Assembly: GCF_910592395.1 (NCBI RefSeq)
Contig: NC_088310.1
Coordinates: 1,061,501-1,125,500 of the forward strand
DNA: 64,000 bases
Source: Lineus longissimus
Lineage: Eukaryota; Nemertea; Pilidiophora; Heteronemertea; Lineidae
Direction: 5' to 3'
The stretch's first letter is position 1. Every line of letters starts with the position of its first letter. The position numbers and the translations under genes were made by a program. Shown here piece by piece: positions 12,247 to 24,562 of the stretch. Under the pieces are notes generated by a model. That model searched no databases. It was not told the DNA's origin and saw only the letters and a program-made list of their open reading frames with translations.

Positions 12247-15096
12247 TCATCTATTGCTAAGACAAAGTGGGTTCATTTTAACGATATCCTCAGGAAAGTG
12301 ATCTTTTAGAAGTATTCCTTTGTCTCGATTCGTATCCAGCTCATCAATGAAGCCAAACCAGTAGATGACTAATCCTGGTCCAAACCTGGAAATGAGAATC
12401 GTAGACTGAAGTGATGCAAGAAGAGGGCCAAGTAAAGAAGGAACAATCTCATGCACAGAGACTAGAGTAGAACAATCTGTCTCCTGGGCAGAAGACGGCA
12501 AAATGATGATTACCACAAATGAATATCATGGATAGATGTTTACCTATTCCAGTAACTCCAGAACTGATCCTTCAGGTAACCTCGATGACTGACTTCATCT
12601 CCAAAGGATGCTTTACTCTCGATCCAGTTCACCACATGGCCATCAATAGCTGAAATGATTGTCACAAATTTAGCGTACCCTGTATTTCATGTGTACCAAT
12701 TCTGCGTGAAGATCCTGAAAAGGCATTCAGTGATTGTCATGCTTCAGAATCATTTGACGAGTGACAGATTTGCTGTCATCATTGTAGATGTAGAAGAAGA
12801 CATAAAAGTACACAGTGGAAGAAAATCTCATGGATTCTTTTACTTACAAATAGGAACCTCAAGTTTTACATCAGGAGTCTTGTCATAGCCCCTCGCACGC
12901 ATTTGATCTTCATCTGGAATTTAGAAAATTATGAGAAGTTTAACACCTTGGGACGTGACGTTTGGTTTTCCTCAGCTGTCCACACTGGGTAATGGTGTTA
13001 TATTTTGATTGCAAAAATCGGATTGAGAGAATCTTTCAGTAGACACTGGGGCTAGGAGAACATGACCAGTTGCATGTCCCTTACACTTTCCCTGAAGACA
13101 AACGAATCAAAAAGTATTTACTTGTCTTTTCTTTTGGCAAGACAATGCCATCAATGAAGGAATTCACTGCTGATCTTACCTAAATATGAAAGACCTTTCT
13201 CGTCCACCTTTTTCTTCAGAAGGAATTCATATTCATGTCCAATTGAACTAGTTTAAAGGTCAAGGACTTTATGGAAATAGTTTTTTGTTAAATATCATGT
13301 CTCTTAATTATACTCTCAGACTATTTCAAATCTCTTCGATCTTCCAATAACAATACTGTTAACATTGTAAGAACGAATCTACCAAGTATGTAAGGTGTGG
13401 ACCACATACTAGAAGAAAGTTCCTCAGAAAATGATTATGCAGTTCGGTTGAAAAGGATACTGTCGTATGCTGTCAACGATGGGTCCATAGAAATCATCAT
13501 CAAGAATGCACTGAAAGGAAAGGAGTCAAGTCAAATAGCATCTAAATCTTGTCATTGTCCAATAAACAACTGGCAGCAGCATTCAGCCCCAATAGTCATT
13601 TAGTCATGACTCCGTTGTCACTTGTTTGCTTGGCACTTAACTTACTATGTCTACTTCCCGTGCTAGCACTGGGTCCTTGATTAGAGATGTGTCTTTCATC
13701 ATCTGTGCCAAAACTGGCTTTGGAACTGCAAAGATAGGAGAAAAATTAATATCAGAAAACCCAATAACACAAATTTTTTAGAAGTGGTAATCAAAACGTT
13801 AGTCGTAATCTAATAACTAGTCCTAGACCTTCACTTTGTGGATCTGTCAATGATTTGGGCAAAGTCAAAAGTCGTCAAGGAGCATTCATTCCTGCATCCA
13901 TGCTCAGATTGCAGCATTCGAGCTGAAGTGCTAAGGTGACACTGCTGAAGTGCCTCACTAAAATATGGCGTGGCAGTAGAAATCCTCGCCTGGACTGGTG
14001 ACAGGAGATTTGGAATGTGCTACATCTGGTAAAAGTTTTACTGGAATGGCATTAGAAAAGGAATGTTTCCTTACCATTCTTGCCATCATACTCAGTAACG
14101 GAAACATGTTTCTCAACAATGGTTCTAGCAAGCAGTGAGGGGGAAATTTCAACCTGAAATAAATGGAAGACATTGAAACATAACCTTTTGGTGTCAAACT
14201 AATCTTTCTCATCAAGTTCAAGATTCCTTCCGTTTCTCGTAACCAGTTGCTACTTGCACTTAAGAGGGAAATTAGTTTCAAAATGTTCAAAGCCTGCCAT
14301 TAAAGGGCACTCCCCAGCAGAAACTCCTGATGCAGAAATCTAGTGTTTCACTGAACAATGTCTGGTGGGGCCTCATGTCGAGAAAGAATATACTCAACAA
14401 TTCAAATCTACCATAAGAATAAAATGTCCCCACCCCCTCTGATAGACTGTTCTTGCCTCATTAGCCAATGAAACCAGCACTTGATCTTCTCCACGGTTTA
14501 TTCTCGTCCAATAGATATGGTACCGATTCTCAACAAAATCCACATCATGGTGTTTATAACTGACTTTCTTCATCTTTTTCTGGAAGAAAAACGGTCCAAA
14601 ATGCTTACTTTATAATGCAATGTTTGAATTAACTTTAATGGTAAAGGGTTAATCCAGGGAGTGTCAGTGGAGTGAAAATGGAAATTGGACTAAAATCATT
14701 CAAGACTGCACTCAAAACTGACAGTCAACACTAACAGCATGAATAATACCTGGTATTCTTGAGAGACTATGCTTCCAATGGTGTACTTTGAAATACTGGA
14801 AAAAGAAAGCACTAATTTATTCCACAAGCAGATGTAAATATGACGGGAACTTGATTTCAAAATAATGTTCTGCACCTTGATTATATGTAAACAGTTTAAG
14901 AATGAAAAAATTTTGAGACACTAGTGTCTGAAAATAGATCAATACAATTTCAGTGTCGACTGTCATCCGACAACTGGGTTCTCAAGCTTATCAACTATAA
15001 TTACCCTGGAAACTCATTTATAACATTGGCTACACGAATACGGCCCTTCATGCTCTGCACGAAGTCCAGTATTTCGTTATAAGCGCCGATTTTCAT
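12247..15096 (-). CDS. CDIN1: CDAN1-interacting nuclease 1 (C15orf41 homolog)
   Basis: Predicted PD-(D/E)xK nuclease that partners codanin-1; human mutations cause congenital dyserythropoietic anaemia I. Ten exons with consistent phases: 15005-15096, 14750-14795, 14457-14579, 14075-14153, 13646-13725, 13461-13510, 13180-13247, 12848-12913, 12544-12649, 12247-12385. They give 282 residues (human 281). N-terminal helical motifs SIVSQEYQ and [15 protein letters not shown] match the human protein. The catalytic core is visible as GYDKTPDV (Asp) followed by [11 protein letters not shown] (Glu-x-Lys). The end carries [20 protein letters not shown] and [17 protein letters not shown]. Intron 3 uses a GC donor (GAG then GCAAGA at 14456). 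The start is the ATG of [10 protein letters not shown]; no upstream in-frame ATG was seen. It is head to head with ETAA1. Confidence 0.97.
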
Positions 15097-16497
15097 ATTT
15101 TCATCCTGTAATTTCGTCTCACGAGTGGAACGTTTGCTTGCAAATCAGAATTTATTCGGGAGCCTCGTTTTGAAATGGAGGCAACTTCGAAAATGGCGAT
15201 TTTTCCATATTTTCCAATTTTCCCTAGATTTTGATTCTTCTATGGCATCTGCAAACGTTTCTTGACCCGTCTCATACCAAAATTAGAAATCAGATGATAG
15301 AGAATGAGAAAACGTCGCCCTGCAGGGTCGGCTGAAAGCCCTGTTAAGTATAAATGTAGTAGAAACACGAGCAAAAGTAAACAAACATTCACATTGGCAT
15401 TGGCACAGGTAGTTGATAAAGCTTGGAATCAGTGAAACCTTGGAACCAGTGATAAACCTTGGAATCAGTCCTAAAAATGCATAAAAACATGAAATAATGC
15501 CATTCGAACCTAACGTGGTTACGAATCAACATTTGGAGCTTATTCTTACATGATCAGATCGGAATTTTATGGTAATTTAGAAATCTGTCGCATATCCGAT
15601 TCAATAGTCTGTATTTTAGAACAACCCAGTTGTACCTCGCCTCCAGTGTACAGTACTGATCTCCCAAATATGGGAAGACACGCCCACCACACACCCATAA
15701 TATGAACCAATAGCGCTCCGCTTATAAATACGCCACCACCACGCGGGGCCTATTTGAACTACGGATCGGTCTGTTCATACAGGGTGATACAGAGAAAATT
15801 GGGGGCCTGTCATGCATTATGCATGGATAAGGTTGACGACTATGTCTAGGCCTAATTGTCTATGATTGACTGATATTTTATAACAAACGATGAATAAAAG
15901 AAGCCTAGTCATGTATGTTTATTACCGAAGTTTGCGGATGAAAATTTCCTTCGCCGTGAGCGATTTCTTCCATCTTCCAGTACGCATCGAGGGATGCAGA
16001 GATCTTTGTGACGTCACCAGTTCTAAGCGGTTTTTTTATTCACGTGTGTGTTTGTCCTATGATCTCGTGCATCTAGTACCGAGCATAATACTTTATCGTC
16101 TATGGAATACAAAACAATCATAAAAACTAATTTTTGCTTCCATTGAAGAGAAATAAAATATTTTAACGACCACAGCGCATTGCCAATTGATGACGTCATC
16201 CTCCACATTAAAAATGTTGGCTTCTGAACTAACTGGCAAATTGCTATCAATAAAGTCAGCTGGGACGAGACTGTCAGTTTGGAGGGTATAAATCGTGGAA
16301 GGAACGCACCCGATTTCCCGCGCTATTTGCACAGTGATTCCATGGTTTACATTGAATATTCCAAGGTTTATCAGTGTTTCCAAGGTTTCACTAATTCCAT
16401 ACTTTATCAACTACCATTGGCACATTCTGTCAACACATCAGCTGGAGCTGAAACTCCTCATCTACATCAGAACCAGAGACCTTTGGATGGCTTTATC
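15097..16497. promoter_or_regulatory. divergent CDIN1/ETAA1 promoter region with two CRE palindromes
   Basis: The 1.4-kb space between two start codons pointing apart. It contains two perfect TGACGTCA sites (16009-16016 and 16191-16198), an E-box CACGTG near 16041, a CCAAT near 15706 and a TATAAAT near 15723. CRE and CCAAT sites are typical of bidirectional housekeeping promoters. A non-coding first exon of ETAA1 may also lie here. Transcription starts cannot be placed from sequence. Confidence 0.5.
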
Positions 16498-19400
16498 ATG
16501 GCAGATTCAACTTCTCTTCGTAGTCGTACTCGCCTTGCTAGTAAAGCAGAAAAGTCTGCTGAGAGTGTGAAGGTGAAGCCACGCAAACTTGGCCTCGACA
16601 AGTCTGCCCAATCGCCTCTTTCTCTTGGTCATTTTGGTGGTGCTGTGAAGCGTAAACGGAAGGGGTGTTCCATCATTCTAGATGATTCCGATGATGATGA
16701 CGTGGTTGAAATCAAAGAGCCTTCGTCGCTGAAGAATGTCGATTCTCCAAGTTCAACTGTCATCCGAACCAAGCCTGAAGTAATGTCACCAGAATATCGG
16801 CAAAGAGTTGTAGACTGGAGGAAGAGTGAAATTTACAAAAAAAAGACTCCGTCACCTCTAACCACATCCACATCTAATGGTTAGTTTAGTTAGGGAATCA
16901 ATTGGTCACTCAATCATTTACCATGTACCAAGATGATCTAGGGGATAACTAATGTACTGATGTCCCCGAAAGATCTCGATTTCCTGATAATATTCGGTAT
17001 AGTTCAACTGAACATGTTTGATATGATTTGATAGCTTTAATCCACAGACATTTGATATAACAGCTACATCCAAATTGAGTACAATTTTATAATGATAGCA
17101 TAGAAAATAACAAGATGATTCTCATGTAACAATACTTTTTTCCAGGCAGTTCAGATGGAATTTCACCAAGGCCTTCTGCCAGATTCAATCAGCCGGTCAA
17201 CACACCATTGAGGACTCTGCTGCTTGATGACCTCCTGAGCTCTCAAGCAGAATCTCAGGTAGACGTCAAGTGGGACTGCCGGTCGCCCAATGCTATCAGG
17301 GATGCGAAAATGTATCAAAGTAAGTAATAAAACTAAAATTGGACTGTGGAACTGGAACAATTGACTCTTTAGATCTAATTTAGTAAAGCAGTGGCTCAGG
17401 TATTGGGGAACCATTGTTGTCGGTGTTGTTGATGAACTTTTAAAAGCTGGATTTTCTTCAAATTATGAAGGCCCATTCCAACTAAAAATGTAAGCTCCAA
17501 CTGTGCTCTGAGTCTTAACATCATATGATTAGTCATATGTACATGTACATCTGATTTATGGACTACTGTCTCCTATTTTTCAGTGGGAAGTGACCAAGAT
17601 GGAAGTGATTTGATAGCAATGCTCAAACAAGTTGAGAAACAGGTATGTCTGCCAACGCCAAGTTATCAATAACATTTTTTGATCAGTGTATCAAAATACT
17701 TTGTCTCAAAACAGCCTGTTTTAGGCACTGGTGCAAAGACAAGAATCTCTTTCACCACTCCTTCAATATCTCCATAATTGTTGTGGTAGGAGGCCTATAT
17801 TAGTTATTTGACAATGGTTTTGATAATTTCAGTATATCTATTTCCAGGCCAGTCCAGAGCACTTTGGCACCCCGCCTCCTGCTCCCATATTCAGCATGCT
17901 GTGTCTTCCAAATGACAGGGAAACCAATCTTGCTCGCATTACAGAAACAAGGGAAATAACCACCAGGATGGCAAGAAGGTCAGTTGTCTATCTCGGAATA
18001 ATTGAATAAGACAGACTGTGGTGATAAAACCTCTAATGTTATTAGCACTTCCTAAATGCATCACGTCACTTTGGAAACAGCAATGTTTAGGTGTAATGGA
18101 GACAATTCCAAACTATTGTCAACATGGCCGAAGTCAGAACTGCAATTAAACCTTGTCAGCAACTTGAAGCTTTGTGATAGATATGTTACTATTGAAATCA
18201 TTCAAGATCACTTATTTTCTGTCACATCTCACAATATCAGATTCTGACGGAAAAGCATAATGATATGAAACAAATGAATCTGGTCTAAGATGAAATTCTT
18301 ACTATACAGAAATTCTAGGAAGAAGGACGTCCCAAAGAATGCCCAGTCTTTAGAATTTATGCAAAAGTTGGCAGAGTACATTCAAGACCAAGCAGGTAAA
18401 CTTGATATAATGGTTGTCTCTTGTCCGTTTACCCTATGAGATGTGTGGGTATTGCCATAATGTAGAATGTTACCCGTTTCTGGAAGAGGTTCGTTTCTCG
18501 ATTATTTAGTGAGGAGGGAACCCATGTGATTGATTTTCTGTGGATTTCATAGGGGCATTGAAGGTCAGACCTGGTTAAACTATGGTTATGAATACGTGTA
18601 AGATGTAAACACACTGTCCTCCAGATTCTGTGTTGAGGGATTATTCATACCACGATTGATATTGTGTATCATGTCAAATTCAACTGATAGATAAACTTTA
18701 TTGTGCATCTATTGTTTTTTCCAGATGTTGAAAAGGATCATGATGAGGATTACAAAAATGTTGATCTCAAGGAAGAGGAAGGAAGGTAACTATATGAATT
18801 TGTTTGGTACCAGGAGAGCACATCAAGATTGCAGGTGCAGACTTTCTAACAATCTCTATCAATCCAAAGTGTGAACCTTCACGCCGCATTTCCAGTTGTC
18901 ACATAAATGCTATTTTTTGCTAATGCCATCAAGAGAAACTGGTTACAGTGTCTCTTTGCCTGCTGGTACAAGTTTAAAAACCAAGCTGATTTGAAAGTCA
19001 TATATTTCAGTGTCTTTATTGTACGTTATTTCAGATCCCCTAAGTTGGTGCCTGAGTTTGATCTCAATGAAGCGGTTCATGAAGAACTGGATTCCTTAGA
19101 TGCTGAAGATGACTTGTTTGGAAATGATGAAGCTGCCTCATCTAAAATTGCCACGCAGTTGGAGCCAAGTCTGTTGTTTGGTGGTGTCACCCCGAGTGCT
19201 AAATGTGGTGATTTGAGACCGTATACTGAAGTTGATCGGGAGATAATGCATGACATGAGCCTTCTCAAGGACATTAAATCTGGAGAACTTGGGAAAGACA
19301 TTGTTGAAAAAGGTGCTGTGAAGACAAAAACTGACCTTGTTGACGAGTTCTGTGGCGACGATACATTAGATGACCTATTTGGTGATGAGTCATTCATGGA

Positions 19401-21534
19401 AAAAGCAACGCAGATGGAGTTATTTGATGACAAGACAAAGTCATTTAAAACTCCAAAAGTGTTGGGTAAAGTTGTTACCAGTTGTCTTTCTTCAAAGGAT
19501 TGTGAAGAACAGTCTGTGAGTGTGTCCGGTGCTCCACAACTCCGGCAAAAGTTATTTACTAAACCCGGTGTGAGTAAATCTGCAACATTGGTGCCTCAAA
19601 TTAAGACTTCGTTAGCCACTGCTGTTTGTTCCACTTGTGTTGCAAACCGACTTCCGATCAGTTCATCGTCTTGTGTTTCGTTTCCAAACAATAGTTCAAA
19701 ATCCAAGGAGACCTACGTGGGTGAAACTACAATCTTAAGTAAACCAAGTGGTCAGTACGGTGAACAGTCTAAGCAGCCATCATTCCACAACAATAAGGGG
19801 GCTAAACCAGCAGCAGCTTCATGTGTAACGTCTTCAAATTCAAACTGGGCTAAAAAACCTCCAGGTGTTGTGTCCCGTGCACAGACTCTAACTGACGTGA
19901 AAAAACCCACGGGTTATACATTTCCAATTAGAGCTCAAACCATGCCAAATGCCACTGTTTCTGGTGCAGTTAGCCAGAACATGACAAACTTTGGTGCTAA
20001 ACTTCCTCCGTCTAGATCCTCGACAATACCAGCTCCAATGACAAATTCTTCTCAAGCAATAGGACAATCTTTTGCTAAGTCTAACAAACCAGCAGCTATT
20101 GTGAGCAAAACACCTGCTGCTACTTTGAGTTCTAATTCAATTGATGCTGCATATTTTGATGATTTAAGTCTTTCCGAGGACTTGTTGATTCAACTTGCTG
20201 AACCCGACGACGTCTTGGACAGTCAGGTGTGTAATAGTGGAAGTTCTAGCAGTTCGGTAGAGCAGATTCAAGCTGATGCATTGAAAGTCGCGCAGAGTAA
20301 AAATAAGACAAAAACTGCAAAATCGGTTGATTCACAGCGCAGTACTCCTTCTTTTGGGAATAAGCCTAATGTCCGTGGTTCAGTGAACACTTCAAGTTCT
20401 AATTCAGTGATGAGACCTGTTAGTTCTCAGCGAGAGACTATGGCATGCAAGGCTGTTGTATCAAACACCATGTCTGCAGCAACTAGGTCCATGAGGAGCT
20501 CGGCTCCTTCCCAGCCCAGTACAAGGAAGTGTTTCCAAATAGGGAACGAATTTGAAACTAACACGAGAGAGGCGTCAACGTTGATACTTGAAGACTCTGA
20601 CCTTGGGATTCCACCTACACCACAAGTTCAGAGTAAATTTATCAAGGCACAGAAATTCAACTTCAAATCAACCAATCTCAGCACAGGAGTTAATGCTGTG
20701 ACAAGGAGTCAAGCTAAAATATCACACCCTGCATGCATGGTCGGGCCGGAAAAATTACAGGAAAAGCCAGTATCAAACGATAAAGGTAATTCGAGACATA
20801 AAATGTTGTTCTTCTCTCCAGGACATTCATTCAAGTATAAGTTCTGAAACATAATACTCTGGTACTTCAAGATTTGTTGGTGGAGTGACTTTTGCAGTGA
20901 TAAGTTTCTCATAGTTACCGTATAAGATACATGAACTTGTGGACAGGATATATGATGAGCTAGTTTCATCATTTAGTCCTCTTCATCTGTTCTGTGTTGT
21001 ATCTGAAGGTTATTTCCTCTTCCACTTCCAGCATCTCAAGATAAGAATGCGGTAGTCTTTGGTTTAGGCAACGATGATGACGATGATGATGATCTGTTTG
21101 AGCCAGAGGTTCTAGCCATGTTAGAAAATGTTGAAAGTAAGTAAATGTCCACAATTCTCAATCTTTCAGTGATTCAAAGCATAACTCCTCTATTTGGGCC
21201 TCCCCTGTGACTGACCAATGCTGTCCACAATAGAAAGGTGTCCCAGATTCAGAGATAGAATTAGGTCTCCACTATGGGAGGTTCCACTGTAGTTTCAATT
21301 CTCTTTCCAGACCAAGCAAGTCAATCGTCCAGTCAGCCTTGGAGTCAGAATCAATGCTCGGCAGAGCAGATCGAGAAAAAGAAACAGGAGGCACTGAAAA
21401 GACGAATTGAAAAGAAACGGCAGGAAGCAATAAAGAGACGTGGGGCGCAGTTACAGGCTTCTCAGAAAGCTCAAGCTGCGAGGAGTTGTAATGTTGGAGG
21501 ACTATCACAAACAAGGAGGACAAGGAAAAGTTGA
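16498..21534 (+). CDS. ETAA1: ETAA1-like ATR activator, RPA-binding
   Basis: In vertebrates ETAA1 binds RPA-coated ssDNA and activates ATR-ATRIP at stressed forks. Nine exons with compatible phases: 16498-16879, 17146-17319, 17584-17642, 17848-17978, 18310-18395, 18725-18785, 19035-20785, 21032-21136, 21311-21534; about 990 residues (human 926). The start is the ATG of MADSTSLRSRTR; an upstream in-frame extension lacks a good ATG. Exon 2 has TPLRTLLLDDLLSS then VDVKWDCRSPNAIRDAK, resembling the tryptophan-bearing ATR-activating segment (WDxxSP). Exon 4 has RITETREITTRMARR. The large exon is low-complexity and Ser/Thr/Lys-rich with acidic DDLFG motifs. The C-terminus (CSAEQIEKKKQEALKRR) is the RPA32C-binding motif shared with ETAA1, SMARCAL1 and TIPIN. 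Similarity is motif-level, so identity is strong but not certain. Confidence 0.85.
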
Positions 21535-22113
21535 CCTATAGGATATTTGGTTGTCTGATTTTCATTGACTTAACATTGCATTGCAAAGCTAACTGCTAAA
21601 AGGCTGTGACTAAATTTCAGTCCAGATGTATGATCATAGTGACAAAACTAATCAATGAATATTTCCAGAACGTTATTTAATCAAATATAAACCGGTAATC
21701 TGCAAACATTTACAATGTCTTAAACTACCGTGATGTATTGAATTACAATACTAGGCGCTTTTGTCTTGACATCCACTCGAAAGAATTTTGTTACGAAAGA
21801 GAAAATGTCTTGGCGTTCTCCATTTACATTTGTGATAGGTCCAGACGGTATCAACAGAGGTACATCACATCCAAGCAGTCTTCGGAGTCTGTGATGTTGT
21901 CAGATAGCATATCTGCAACCCAATCAAGGAATCAGCTTGGGAATCTTAAGAAACTTGTCACATCACATGATTAGAATTGTTAGTTTCAGTGAGTGTCTTT
22001 GGCCGAGTGAATCGTGTTTCCATTGCCACATTTCCTTTTCAACCAGACAATATCTTCACGAGAGTAGTGTCAATAGAGTTCTTGGAACACTGGCAAAATC
22101 TTTGTTGTGAATT
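21535..22113. other. convergent 3' flanks of ETAA1 and GON7
   Basis: No exon seen. It must hold the 3' UTRs of ETAA1 (plus) and GON7 (minus). No clear AATAAA for GON7 was found here. Several short open frames are unconvincing. Confidence 0.5.
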
Positions 22114-22946
22114 TCATGTTTTGGCTTTCTTTGGGTTTGGTTCTTGGATGGGTTCATCTTCATCACTTTCATCTGAAAAAGGGATTCCTGGATTTAGTAC
22201 TGGTCAAAGTATTTGGAAAAATAAAGATGAACATACAATACAATTTACAGACTTGTCACCTTGTGTTTAGAAAAGTAAAAAGAGCACTGAATATTTATTT
22301 ACTTTATGGATTGCAGGATGGCTTGGCCACTCAGAAACATCTGAGAATTTGTGAGTCTCATTATGATGCTCTTATTTCCATGATCTCTACTTGTGCAAGG
22401 CTGGAAACCAAACCAAAGATGCCAGACAATGCCTCTCGGGCAATTGTCTGACATCTTGGCATTGACTGACATCTTTGACTGTGAAGACCTATAGCAAAGA
22501 TGGTTTATTTTCCCAACCCTTGGCTAGCAAAGAATCAAGACAGGGTGGTATGGCCATAGGCGTATCATGGTGGCCGTATCCGGCGAGTGTTGTCTTGCGT
22601 CTTATCCGTTGACAACCTAGAAAGAAGGCAATTGATTGTTTCGGCAATTCTTGACCATTTTTCAGAATCTTTATAATGGTACACCGGTGGTAGGGAACTT
22701 ACCCTCATCTTCCATTTCCTCATCCATATCTGGCATCGTCACGACAGTATTCCGATTTCCAAGGTTTTGTCCATTTCTTTCCTTTTCTACTATCTCTGTC
22801 AGCAGTTTATTTGCATTTTCTTGTAGTTTACGTAGAGAGGATATCATAGTCTTCAAATCGGGGTTGTTATCAACTCCAGCAGGGTAAGAAAACTCCTTTT
22901 TATCCCCAGATTTTGGGCAAAATGTGATTTTCATGGAGGCTGCCAT
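22114..22946 (-). CDS. GON7: KEOPS/EKC complex subunit GON7 homolog
   Basis: GON7 is the small disordered subunit of the KEOPS complex, which makes t6A on ANN-decoding tRNAs; it folds onto LAGE3. Two exons: 22703-22946 and 22114-22172, joined in phase 1 at GATGAGG then GTAAGT; 100 residues, like the human protein (100). The order matches: short basic start (MAASMKITFCPKSGDKK), an amphipathic helix (LKTMISSLRKLQENANKLL), then a long acidic tail (DMDEEMEDEDESDEDEP) ending in a basic PNPKKAKT, compared with KRPKTPS in human. I chose the ATG of MAAS, in good context (AACATGG); an upstream in-frame ATG would add 22 hydrophobic residues. Sequence identity is low, so the call rests on architecture, length and the basic tail. 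Confidence 0.75.
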
Positions 22947-23479
22947 GTTGGTTTTATCTAAAATCTGGCCCAGGAGCAAAAAAAGTGCGTGCCATACCGA
23001 ATTGTACTTCATGATAAATACTTCTTCTCAAAGTAAATATTGTACCCATGCAGCAAGAAAACATATCTCAAATACCTTCAAAGATATCAAAGCTCCAAAA
23101 ATCAACTTGAAACTGAAAATAATGCGGCGATTGTCATGTCATTTCGTTTCTTTGTGGTTAGTATTTTATATGTACCCACTATTTGTGTGCTAAATGTACA
23201 CTTATACACAGCTGGTTGATGTTCTGAGAGCCCATTATGATATTATTGAAAGGGTTAAAGAGATTATAGGCTAAACTGGTACCTATATCTGTAATCAGCA
23301 GGCATCCTAAGGCTAATAATTGGTCGCTGGTAAAACTCTCTTCAGTTTCAGCCAGACTACCATTTGCCGGTCCATCATGTCCCATTGCCATGCGACTAAA
23401 AGTCAAAGTGAGTGATTGTGAGTGATCTCTCGTTTCAGGATTTTGATATTCTTCCCATGACAGCTGTGATATGTGAACC
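22947..23479. promoter_or_regulatory. short divergent promoter between GON7 and CEBPZOS
   Basis: Only 533 bp separate the two opposite start codons, so a shared promoter is likely. I saw no decisive core elements. Any 5' UTRs of both genes must lie within it. Confidence 0.5.
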
Positions 23480-24562
23480 ATGAAGAAGTTTCCAAAAGCA
23501 GGTGGATTCAAGACGTGGGGGCGGCTGGCCCGGGGTGTGATAGTGATAGAGCTGCTTGCCATTGGAGGGTGTTACTATGTCTGGAGAAGAATGAACACTG
23601 AGAGAGGTAATGGGAAGCTTTAATGATTGCATAAATGAGGCAAGGAAATCGGGATATTTTTTGTATCATGCAGTCTAACTCATATTGAAACGTATTGTTA
23701 ACCCCACATCAATAACAAGTGACAGAAGTAGTGTTACCAAGAGTAACATGACAATATAGTGTTTACGCTAGATCAATCTTACCAAACAGTGAGTTGGCAA
23801 CTTGAATGGTTTATTGACTTATTGGATTCTATCACTCAAAATACATCTGATTATTTTCCAAAATGCATGTGATACGGTTACTAGGTATTACACCTTGTCG
23901 CTCCTGCACCTGCTGAAGTGTTACATGCTAATGATATTCTGCCGTCAGAGGTGGAAGTGTTATATATATTTCACTTGTTGGCAGACATCCCAGTGACCAA
24001 CCTCTGGAGGTGTTCCAAGTTATTCCTATTCTACCACCGGTAGTTGACATTTCATTGAGCTGTATTTGTGCTCTGATGACAAGATTGTTAATGGTTTACA
24101 TCATCAGATTTCAGGTTGAAAATGCACAAAGACTGGCCAAAAACTTTGGAGGGTGAGTTTGTGACATCAGTTCAAGTTGATCTTTGGGTTTGAGTTGTCT
24201 GAAGGAGAGAAATTCAGACCATAATTGAATGCTTTCTGTATCGTAATCTGAACAGTACAACCCCCTCTGTCCCTTCCTTTGGACTGGAAAATCCGAAGTG
24301 TCCAGATTACAGGCGTTAAATTGTATGGAACAGATAATTTCAAACCACAGGTGTCATAAGAGCCTGAGGGGTTATGTGGATTGTTTTGTCAAAAATTCTA
24401 GCCAAGGGAAACGTCCATAATGATTTCATTTTCTTGATTGCAGGGTACTACCAAGTAGGAGAATATATGAACAATTCACCACTCAGGGAGCTGGACTACC
24501 GGGCATGGGGGATCAAGGACACACAGCATTTATCAGTTCAAGACAATGCCAAAAAGGCATAA
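23480..24562 (+). CDS. CEBPZOS: CEBPZOS family small mitochondrial membrane protein
   Basis: Homolog of the human 80-residue protein CEBPZOS, a single-pass mitochondrial protein of unclear role. Three exons: 23480-23606, 24108-24152 and 24444-24562; 96 residues. A basic N-terminus (MKKFPKAGGFKTWGRLARG) is followed by one membrane helix (VIVIELLAIGGCYYVW, residues 18-33). Then comes MNTERDFRLKMHKDWPKTLE, where DFR and the spacing match human SQDFRQTM, and GYYQVGEYMNNSPLRELDYRAW, matching [20 protein letters not shown]. Exon 2 must start at ATTTCAGG (24108); the later AG would put a stop in frame. The name refers to the human position opposite CEBPZ; here the neighbours are GON7 and TRMT6, and no CEBPZ is present in the window. 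Confidence 0.88.

Noticed and set aside
13397-13603. Plus-strand open frame of 68 codons
   Set aside because: It is antisense to CDIN1 exon 6 ([16 protein letters not shown]), which aligns with the human protein.
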